64,000 nucleotides of DNA from Alentia gelatinosa (lineage: Eukaryota > Annelida > Polychaeta > Phyllodocida > Polynoidae): NCBI GenBank assembly GCA_950022655.1, contig OX465579.1, positions 141,183,118-141,247,117 on the forward strand. Direction: 5' to 3'. Below are positions 55,111 to 64,000 of the stretch, piece by piece. Each line of letters starts with the position of its first letter. The stretch's first letter is position 1. The notes below the pieces were generated by a model. That model did not search any database. It worked only from the letters and a program-made list of their open reading frames with translations, and had not been told where the DNA came from. The position numbers and the translations under genes were made by a program.

Positions 55111-58100
55111 ACTATGTAACCCGCCTACCTCCATGGTGCAGCCAAGGCTTCCGTACCCCAACAGCAACCGACATCAAAGCCCGCCTCGATGCCTACTAAT
55201 AACCTCGCTGGGAGGGCGGGGCAGACGGTGCACGAGGCCAGGTGTGAGTGACCGCCCTCTAGCTCCCCCTCCTGCTCCCCAACCCCGACCACAGAGAGCG
55301 CCAACAACCCATATTTCTCCCCCGCTCCCACGGTCTGACCCACTTTAGAATGAAGATCCCAATGATCACGATTCCCTCCTCGCAACCATGTAAATGAACA
55401 GGAGGAATGCCGCGTCATCTAACATTAGATGACATCGATTTTCTACGCTAGTGTCGCTGAGGTGGGGGCTGTGAGGTGCTCCTCTCCTTACCTCACCATG
55501 CTTAAAAGGCATTATGCATGGTAAATGTAGAACCAAACAAATACCATCAATGACACAAAACTCCCCCAATGAATATCTGATAGTGTAATTACATAATGGC
55601 GAGATCTAACCCTATTAGTCTATCTCCTCCTCTACATGGAGTTCTAGAAATGATATAGGGCTGCCATGTAAGGTTTTATTGAGGCGTTCTAAGCTCCCCG
55701 CATAATAGAACAAGTATTTGCTTTCCTGTTGAATGACATGGGTTTTAACCAATTAGGTGGTTTCGACTGTTTCTAATCAGCTCACTAGCCCTGGCTCCAC
55801 TGGTGCGACGAAATCGTGGCAAGTCAATAAAAGGTCGTAGAGGCCGGGGGAGGGTAAAAAAAAACCTCATGTACGCAAACCAGTCACTTCTAAATAAATT
55901 ATACAATGAATTAGAGCAATGTAGTTTTGTTTGTTTGTTTGTTTGGGTAGTTTAACGTCCAATTTGTTCAATTAGACTTAAGAGGTGGTCTTTATACTCT
56001 ATGAACGTAAGTTACGACGAAATCTTGGCCAGATTCAATACAACAGTCCATAATGGGCGTTTAAACCGATCTTCAGACTTGTCTTCTTGATTCTGAGTTT
56101 GGGGGTTTTATTACCTTTATTCAGTAAATAAATAATATTAGAAAAACGGTGTGCGCTTGCGCAATGCGACGGATCTTGAAATGTTCATGATTTGCGACGG
56201 ATCTGTCGCACAGGTATAGAGCACTACTGCTACATTTTAGAACCACATGAAGGCCTGGCTTCCTTAAACTGGACAACCCTCTGGAAAATCTAAATAGTTT
56301 GTTGATGGTGTGTTTGTGTGGCGGATGTGTGTACACAATAATCTGCAGTCAATAATTAGCACACCTAACAGTCACCACTCAGGTGCCACTGTTAATTCAT
56401 CACTACTCCATAGAGGTACAAGTATTGCTGTATGTTATTGCCACATACTCTGGTCAGATACTGTTTTTCAAAGGTGGTACCAGGAGCATTGCAATTGTGA
56501 GCAACGGGTCCGTCGCACTTAGGGAAATTAAAAAGGTCGACGGGCTATTTATTTGCCCACAAAATATGTGCAACGATCGTATCGCACCAGTGGTCAGGGC
56601 CGCCTAATTGTTATGCGAAGTTTCACGTCATGGCAAAAACTGGGGCCATATCACGGTGAGATCAAATCTATGAACGGCTGATAAATGAGTAACGAACCGC
56701 AGGGGCATGAGTCTGAAATTTGAACCCGCGACTCATGATTCGTAGACAAGCATGCCACCAAAAAATGCTATTCTGTCACTACGAATAGAATGTGTAGTGA
56801 TAAGCAGTCCGCTGAGAGCTTTAGTGAATAATAGACTTATTGAATAATTAAGTATTACATGGTTTCCTCCTGGCACTTCACCAACACAATGCTGAGCCAG
56901 CTCCGACCTAAAAGCAGTCATCTTTAAAGCTTGAAACCGTTTTATAACAGAAACTTCAATGGAGAAGTGAGATGAAGCGGTCGCCTTATCTGATACACAA
57001 GTTTCAGGAGGATGATCATAATCTATTTAGATATTTTGGGAGTTGACACAGTTTAGCAATACAGAGAACGTTTGTTCTAATGCGCAATTCGCTAAATGCA
57101 TCAACATCACCAGTGAAAGGTTCCACTCGTCGCCAATATCGACTCGGCCGATGCCTAGTGCAAGACCACCAGAAAGATAACCTCGAGACATTTAAAGAAG
57201 AACGACCAGCCGCAGATAGTTGCATCTAAAACATGTAATAAAAAGTCAAGGAATTTTCTTTATCAATTTTCATCGAAAGATTAATATGTTTAAGTCTAAA
57301 ATGTGTGTGTTGGCTGTGGGAATTGACCAATTCCGACCACTAGGCTACACCTCCCTCTCACCAGCAAACAAAACGGCGGTGATGACTCACACTTTTCTCC
57401 GAATCTCTGCCTACTTGTTCATCTTCCTTGCATAACCGTCTCCTCTGACATGATAACCCTTTCTCTTGTTTACCACAACATCCATCCTACGACTACGTTT
57501 GGTGTCCTGTCAACTAGCCTTTTGGCATAGAATAGCAGTCTCCGAATCACGGGAGAGTGCAGTGCAAGATAGTGGCAAATAGCATCAAAATTACCCTCAC
57601 ACCACAATACATTCGTGATTCCAGAGTGGAAGGATTCATTAAAAGTATGCATGCAATGCTGCAATATATCTAGTGAATAGACGCTAACCACACACCATAC
57701 CCACCAACTCGACTATAATGTATTTGTATTCTGAGGAGGAAGTCATGTCAGGGGGTCCCTTTCCCTGACCTGACTGCGCAGACCGACGAGGAAATTTACT
57801 ACACAAATCGTAGCGTTTCTCACTAAAGATACTATCTGCGGTCTTAAGGAATACCACTCCAGGTCATGTTATCAGGTGACGGGTGGTAGCCGATAGAGTG
57901 TACATGTAACACCACTGCTGAGTTCAGATGGAGTGGGTTAATTCCGTTCCAAGAACTGGAGCCCGCTCGTGAAAATCACACTCCTTTCTGGGGTAAAGTG
58001 CTCGTTATAAACTACCTGATAACTGAGTTTCCTCTGTCGATAGGAAAATCAGAAACATGGGTTCAGACCTTCATCAATATCATGCCCCTCTTGCACATTT

Positions 58101-58815
58101 TACACATACTATTTCACTAAAGTCGCGTTCGTTCATAGGAGAAAAAGGTGCCATTTTGATGAACCCTTCAATGACATTGGTACATTATCAATGCAACTAA
58201 CTTACACAAGAGCAAGCATCCCGGGGCTTACACTCACGCTGGGGGACCAGGACAGCTGGTTCATAAGAGTGGCACAATAATCCTTGTTATCTTTGTCAGT
58301 GCATAGTTTCAACCCTAGAAATAGACAGGTGCAAGGGGTGAAGAGGAAGTGCATATCAGTACTACCTACGTCAGTAGCGCGAAGTAGGTGTTGGTGGGGG
58401 CGTGGTTAGGGGGTGCGGAGATACCGGATTACGTTGCACTGGCGCACCGAGAGTAAATAACCAACAGTATCGATGTAATTGACGACGAAAGTGGACACAA
58501 TCACCCCTATAGATATATATATTCTTCTCATATAACCCTAAATCATGTATTGGAGTCTTTGAACACTATCACAAAACAACCGATGCTAGAGTAGCAGGTA
58601 TCTTCAGGCCTGTGTGAATAATTCTAGTCCTACCCTGAATTTGTGGAAGGAGATTCGAATTCAAATAGTGAAGGAATATGAGAAAAAGGAAATAGGTTCG
58701 TCAAAGTATTTTTAGGAGCAGTATCATGAGGTAATTCGTACCACTTATAAACAGAGACAACTTGCTGTGTTAGCTACATACATCTACCATTTACTCTGTC
58801 AAATATGTCTCTATC
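55111..58815. other. Gene-free region
   Basis: No supported exon. A TTTG repeat lies at about 55927-55945. Frames of 60-75 codons on both strands show no family signal. Confidence 0.45.
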
Positions 58816-59100
58816 GGATAGGGCGCGCTCATTGGCGACCTTACGGCGGACGCGCGGGTGGGCGGCCGGTGCCGGTGCGGCCCATGTTTATAGCGGCAGG
58901 TCGGGTTTCCGGTACATGTGGGCTGTGGGGGCCGTCGGGTCCCGTCTGGTTGGGCCCCGACCTGCCCTTCCAGCCTAGCACAGGGCTAAAGGTGAACGGA
59001 CACACGGGCCGGCAACCAGCAAGCAGCGCCTCCCGAAGCAACGCCCAAATCTTGAGCAGCTCCCAGATGTGCCCGCCAGAGATGCTCCTACATGGATCAC
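58816..59100. promoter_or_regulatory. Second CpG-rich patch, possible regulatory island
   Basis: About 280 bases of high G+C with many CpG, beginning near GGGCGCGCTCATTGGCGAC. Long frames cross it on both strands (148 codons plus, 163 minus), as expected in G+C-rich DNA. CATTGG resembles a CCAAT-type box, and GGGCGCGCTCATTGG is promoter-like, but no TATA box or first exon is identifiable. Confidence 0.3.
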
Positions 59101-59508
59101 TCAATGCGTATGGTAGCATCGGATGCCTCTTTCCAGATACAACCATGTACTCTGCCGACGTACAAATACATGGAATACTGGAGAACTCGACCCGCAACGA
59201 ACTCGACCCGTAAAAAAACTCGACCCGCAACGAACTCGACCCGTAAACGGAACTCGACCCGCAACGAACTCGATCCGTTTTTCCGGCACTGAACTCGAAT
59301 ATCTTATAGATGCAAATATGGATATATATCAACTAGAATACTTTGGAAGTATTATTGCTATTTATATTACCTTGGCTTGCCGTAAATGTGAGCGATAATA
59401 AGAGTTTTGAGTGTCCATTCGGCACTGACAAACATGTCGTTCTCTCAGCGTCCAAAAGGGATAAATCTCAGGGAAATAAATGGAACATGCATGAAAACCA
59501 TGCACACC

Positions 59509-60105
59509 TTAAAGGCCAACGCACACTTAGCGATATTTTTCCTTACGATATGCTTGCGATATTGCAAGGAGAATGTCTCAAGGGAGGGGTAGTTTGCGCA
59601 GCAGGGGAGGGGAAAAAATCACCATAAAATGTACCCCGGGCTTCGGCCTCCACAGTGGGAGGGGTGCCTCACATCCCAAGGCATTTCAAGGCACACCTAA
59701 CGATATTTCGTTGTGATATTACCCGCTTGGCCGAGGTACAATATCGCAAGGATGGCTGCTGAGGCCTACCATATCCCTTATATATGGCAGTTAATTGAGT
59801 TTTAATGGGCCCTGGGACCGGCCCGGCAGCCCACCCAGCAAGTGGTTGCGTAAAGACGGTACAATATCGTAAGGAAAAGAATTGACATGTCAATTCCCAA
59901 AGTCGCATGCAACTTTCTCCCTTTTGGGGGAAAAATATCGCATGCGACCTTGTACCTCAGCGGGGGGTAAAATGGGGTGCAAAAGGGGTGGTACAATATC
60001 GCAAGGGGTCCAAGGATAGTGTACCGGGAAAACATCGGAAGGGAACTTTTACAGCGACTTTTTGCTTGCGATGTGCAAAAGTCGCTAAGTGTGCGTTGGT
60101 CTTAA
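59509..60105. mobile_element. TTAA-flanked MITE, copy 2 (nested)
   Basis: Left end TTAA + AGGCCAACGCACACTTAGCG; right end CGCTAAGTGTGCGTTGGTC + TTAA, near-perfect inverse. Interior has repeated GGTACAATATCGCAAGG motifs. Same family as 21487-21981. Non-autonomous. Confidence 0.8.
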
Positions 60106-60198
60106 GATTTTGTACCTGAAAAATATCGCAAGGGGAGTTTTTGCCCAGACTTTTCTCCTAAAAACTGAAAAAGTCGCAAAGTGTGTGATATCCTTTAA
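59686..60198. mobile_element. TTAA-flanked MITE, overlapping or nested copy 3
   Basis: A second left end (TCAAGGCACACCTAACGATA) at about 59686 and a second right end (AGTCGCAAAGTGTGTGATAT, then TTAA at 60195-60198) suggest another copy interleaved with copy 2. The right end matches the 21.5-kb copy better. Confidence 0.5.
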
Positions 60199-60262
60199 CC
60201 CTAACCCTATCCCTATCCCTATCCCGAACCTTATCCCTATCCCTATCCCTAACCCATATCCT
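60195..60262 (+). repeat. Interstitial telomere-like tract (CCCTAA/CCCTAT)
   Basis: TTAACCCTAACCC followed by about six CCCTAT units, then CCCTAACCC. This is a degenerate form of the animal telomere repeat (TTAGGG on the other strand). It abuts the right end of a MITE. Confidence 0.85.
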
Positions 60263-60438
60263 AACAGACTCTAACTGGCTTTAAATCAAGGGTCGAGTTC
60301 TCCAAAAACGGGTCGAGTTCTCTTTTCAAATTTACGGGTCGAGTTCGCGGGTCGAGTTCTCCAAAACGGGTCGAGTCCTCCTGTCAATTACGGGTCGAGT
60401 TCGTTTCGGGTCGAATTCTCCAGTAACCAATACATGCA

Positions 60439-61947
60439 CATACTCAATTACATGCACAGACTCCAGATTTGATATCATGATTTGTACCTGTACATCGATC
60501 CAATTTTTATCGTGTGTAGTGAATATGAGAGCACCAATATGATGATCTATTAAGGAATCAGACCTAACTTAAAATAACTGAAGTAAACGATGACGCAGTT
60601 TCAAGCGATCAATGTTATTCTTATATTGATAAAGAATACATTTACTTATGTGTTAAGTGGGGTACTTTTAAACGACCTCTACTCACAGAACTTGGTGAAA
60701 TCCTAAAACGAAAACCACGTCGACTAAAAATGAAAACCACGTCAACTAGTTAGTAGGCAAAATTGTGTGCTGCTATTATAGGTCCCTGCCCTATACACAT
60801 GTATACTCTTTGCGGCAATACATCTTTAGCGAGGTGTCTACACTACACAAGACTACCTGAAACACGTTGGCGACTGGCTGTATAGATGTCATTATGAAAG
60901 AAGGACTGAGCCATCTGTCTTGTCCTACCATAAGCCGTCGACATGTGACATAAAGGATGAGGCTTCGTTCATCACCTGGGCAAAGTGAACTTTGTGATCA
61001 GGCCTTCTTTACAACCACTGACACCTCTGCTCACCTGTCTTAAGCCATCCCTCTCCAATCTTCTCACTCAACCCCAAACCTCATTTTCTCCCATATCGTA
61101 GATTTTGTCATATGTTCCAACGACCTTATTTTCGTCCTACACCACTATCGTCATACATACAACACATACCAAAAACAAGTTAACTTTCTCTATTTTTTTC
61201 CCACTTTGTATATTTTTTTGTTGGAGTAGGACAGTACCCTGTCATTCACTACTAAGTATATTCAGACACCCAGTAGAGTTGGATGTGACCGGCAAAAATA
61301 ATACTGATGATTAGTAGAAGTTTATGGTCATACACTGCCCTGGTTATCCGTGCCCTTACAGCACTGCCTGTCGTTGGAATCTATTACGCATGAAAACCCT
61401 TCTACTATTGCCTATGCTATTCGACACAGATTTACTCCAGCCTGTCCATTTATTGCATTGGTTACATTGGTGTTTCAATGTTTTCAACAAATATCAAGTT
61501 TAAATTGTATCGAGTTCCGATCTAAATGGGAAATGGAAACAATAAAATTTGGAATCGTTGCTCCACTTGCTGAGACGAAATCTCTGACGCAACGGTAATC
61601 CCACTGATTTTGTTTCCATATCAATGTCTTTTTTGGGGTGCTATTTGAAATTTAATAGACGGAGCTTACAGTGGCGTGAAAAATTATGGGGCACGCGGAA
61701 CGTATCGATCATGGGTGTTCATGGGTGCGCGGCCGGGTTTCTGCTTGACTCAATGCCTGAATGTCAGAGTACTACGGCCCGACTTAACATCGGTATTGTC
61801 CCGAGATTGGCTGGCTACACCTCTCTACAAGCTGTTGCTACTGCCATGTCTAATTACGCAACAGTGGACACATGTGTTCTGTTCTAGTATCCCTCTTGAG
61901 GCTTCGCTGTCCTCTCAAGCACTGTCTCACTGGCTTCATTAATTATT
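60439..61947. other. Gene-free region
   Basis: No supported exon. Plus-strand frames near 61350-61942 (82-88 codons) carry no recognised motif. Confidence 0.45.
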
Positions 61948-62155
61948 AAGGATGTCAGTTGGGGTCAGGGGAAAAAAGTGGAGACCGGTAAATCTTGGAT
62001 AATATGTCCTTGTCGGCAATGGCATGGGGCGGAGTCTGTGGAGAGTCTCAAATCATTGTTATATTGACGTGAATAAGGCTAAATTAATATCATCTTTGTT
62101 TGACACAAGAAAAAGAGATTACATAAACTGAATATGAAAAAGTTGATTGCCACGG
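61948..62155. mobile_element. Diverged copy of the CAGGGATGCCAGTT family
   Basis: Starts GGATGTCAGTTGGGGTCAGG, close to the left end of the 41.65-kb element (GGATGCCAGTTGGGATCAG). The interior (TGTGGAGAG, GACGTGAATAAGGC) aligns with 42950-43140. Right limit uncertain. Confidence 0.5.
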
Positions 62156-64000
62156 ACAAATGTGTAAGCGACATCTCTGTTCATAAGTATACTGACGTGC
62201 CTATGATTCGAATAAACCTGTTGAACAAACTGGAACCCGCATGTTTGAAAACATAACGTATATTTAGAGAACTACCATGCCTATATTTGAAGCCTGAAGA
62301 GGTACATGTATGTATGAATTATAGGTATGTTTAAATTGTTTTATTATTACATACCTTAAGATGTCCATAAATATTAAGATTTTACCGCAATAAAACGTCA
62401 AATCTACTTAGTATGTGGAAGAACAAGGTACCTATTACGCACACTGTACCGCCTGATCGACATCGGGGAAGGGAACAAAACGGAGCAGCGCAGTATACTG
62501 TAGTTAAAGTTAGCTTGTTCCCAAATATTCTCCGTAGATATGTGTATTTTGAAGGTGAAAGGCTTTGTTGCATCGGCAGCGTTCAGACATCTGATCGATA
62601 TCATAATCGTATATACAAAATGAACACTCCATAATTCGGCACTATCACATTTCGTGACATTAGAAATACGACAGAGAACTTGCGAAGTAATGGGCCCTAT
62701 ATCCGCCGCCAATAATGCTGGCGTCATTGGATTCGCTCTCCAGCCTCAGATATATGCTTCTATGTAAGCCATTTAGTCATTGTGCATTCATTTCACAGAC
62801 TTACATGGTTTATACTTTTCATTTTAGAATTCAATGTGAATTATCCATGTATTTAGTGATTACAGGCGTACTGGCCATCTGGAGACTTTATAAAACGCCA
62901 GAGAGCTCACAAAGCGAGCAGACGTCCACCATTTCAGAAGTTTCCGTATAGCTGAATGTACCAGTCACTCAACCAATCAGATTGTGTTATTGTTACTACA
63001 TGTTGCCATCAACTTCATGGATGGTAACCTTAAAGAATGACTCCAAGACTTCGTACTTTTACTAGCTTTATTGCTGGTGCTACTACAATGACAGCTGGCT
63101 GTGGACTGACTGGCGATGCATCTAGTTTCGTGTTTACGCGTGGGGTGACCTTGTTGATTTTTACCAAGGGATGCCCTTTGCGGAGTGTTATGTGGAGCTA
63201 GTCTGATTAGTTAGGCCAAGGGAAAGTGGACTTCTTTTTCCAAAAAGAAAAATTGGAACGTAACATTATTTCATTCCTTGTGAGAGGCGACACATACAGG
63301 GTTCTATGGTGTACTTTGCTCATAATAAATATATAACACACCTATAACAGCGGTGTGTATTCAGAGGAAGTTTGTGCACAACGAGTATACTTTCCTAGGC
63401 AGGTTACAGGTGATAAGGGAGAAGCGTGTGGCTACAGTTCAAAGGGAGCCCGATTACGTTAGAAACCAACGAACAGAAAGAGACTCAAAGGTTAGAACCG
63501 GTTTTCTCAGGGTTGAAACCCCATTTCATACACCTATAGTTGGCTCGAAAACAAAGGGTAGTATAGGTCAAAAGTTCTTTGAGTCCCGTGTGTACCTCAG
63601 TACATATATCCCCTGCTAGCAAGTACTGCGCTACATATTACTTATCTTACCTCTCTCGGTGTTCGCGCGTTCCTGACTTCTCACATAGTTCTATCTCCCT
63701 GTATTCTGGGGCAACAGAAAATAGTTCCGTAGTGAGTAGGAACTCATTTCAATAACGTATACTCAATACAAGCCTAAGATGATATATGACACAAAAAAAG
63801 TCAGTTTTTGGTGGACAGGTAAAATGGTAAACGGCAAAAATGTGGATAAAAAAAGTATGTACGAAAAGATGTTTGGGTGAAAGTATATCGCCGGTGTGGG
63901 TGACTGGAATAGTGTAGGTGCAGTGTATGAATATAAATGTAGGGCTGTATGGGTGATTCAGTGTTCAGTGTGTGGGTACATGAGTTTATCATCCACCTAA
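62156..64000. other. Gene-free region to the right edge
   Basis: No supported exon. Minus frame 62404-62727 (107 codons) and plus frame 63353-63619 (88 codons) show no family signal. The missing Ig1 and signal-peptide exons of the receptor may lie further right. Confidence 0.4.

Larger units (their letters stand above)
59172..60438. mobile_element. Composite element flanked by inverted CTCGACCCG arrays
   Basis: Left edge ACTGGAGAACTCGACCCG then at least six AACTCGACCCG units (59172-59280). Right edge is the reverse complement: at least six CGGGTCGAG units (60290-60420) ending TCGAATTCTCCAGT. About 1 kb between the arms holds TTAA-flanked MITE copies and a telomere-like tract. Arms made of short tandem units again recall Foldback elements. 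Target duplication not found. Confidence 0.75.

Noticed and set aside
54886..55167. Minus-strand frame with Leu runs, considered as the missing signal peptide
   Set aside because: The Leu runs come from CTC/CTG repeats, are broken by Arg and Lys, and no usable donor in the right phase was evident.
59092..59292. Frames with repeated TRPATNS/RKK-type peptides
   Set aside because: Translations of the CTCGACCCG array; no coding evidence.

Overview
The window is animal nuclear DNA, most likely from a marine invertebrate deuterostome or lophotrochozoan; the species cannot be named from sequence alone. Evidence: one host gene split into many short exons with canonical GT/AG junctions, long A+T-leaning introns, a tRNA-derived SINE family, Ty3/gypsy (mag-like) retrotransposons, several fold-back and terminal-inverted-repeat elements, and a degenerate CCCTAA-type telomere-like tract. 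Nothing looks prokaryotic.

Layout. 1-396 (minus): N-terminal gag of one LTR retrotransposon, running off the left edge. About 715-5298 (plus): a second, head-to-head Ty3/gypsy element with gag, protease, RT, RNase H and integrase, broken by two in-frame stops and three frameshifts. 5299-16819: gene-free, with a SINE copy, a large fold-back element, small tandem arrays and homopolymers. 16820-41472 (minus): one receptor gene, reconstructed here as 19 exons with matching phases (immunoglobulin domains 2-4, five fibronectin type III domains, one transmembrane helix, a 344-residue cytoplasmic tail). 4 Ig + 5 FN3 is the architecture of the protogenin/IGDCC4 (Nope) branch of the DCC family; DCC and neogenin have six FN3 domains. 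The signal-peptide and Ig1 exons were not found. They lie in the long 5' intron, or beyond the right edge. 41473-64000: no supported coding exon; it holds DNA-transposon relics, a 304-bp tandem duplication with nested palindromes, a SINE copy, two CpG-rich islands (about 54.05-55.1 kb and 58.82-59.1 kb) that are candidate promoters, and a composite inverted-array element at 59.17-60.44 kb.

The receptor is the only convincing host gene. The introns have collected mobile DNA: a SINE in the FN3-3 intron, a TTAA-flanked MITE and a sub-repeated fold-back element in the FN3-4 intron, and a CAGGGATGCCAGTT-ended family around the Ig2/Ig3 exons. I found no CRISPR, operon or defence system. The most unusual structures are the nested element at 59-60.4 kb and the fold-back families.
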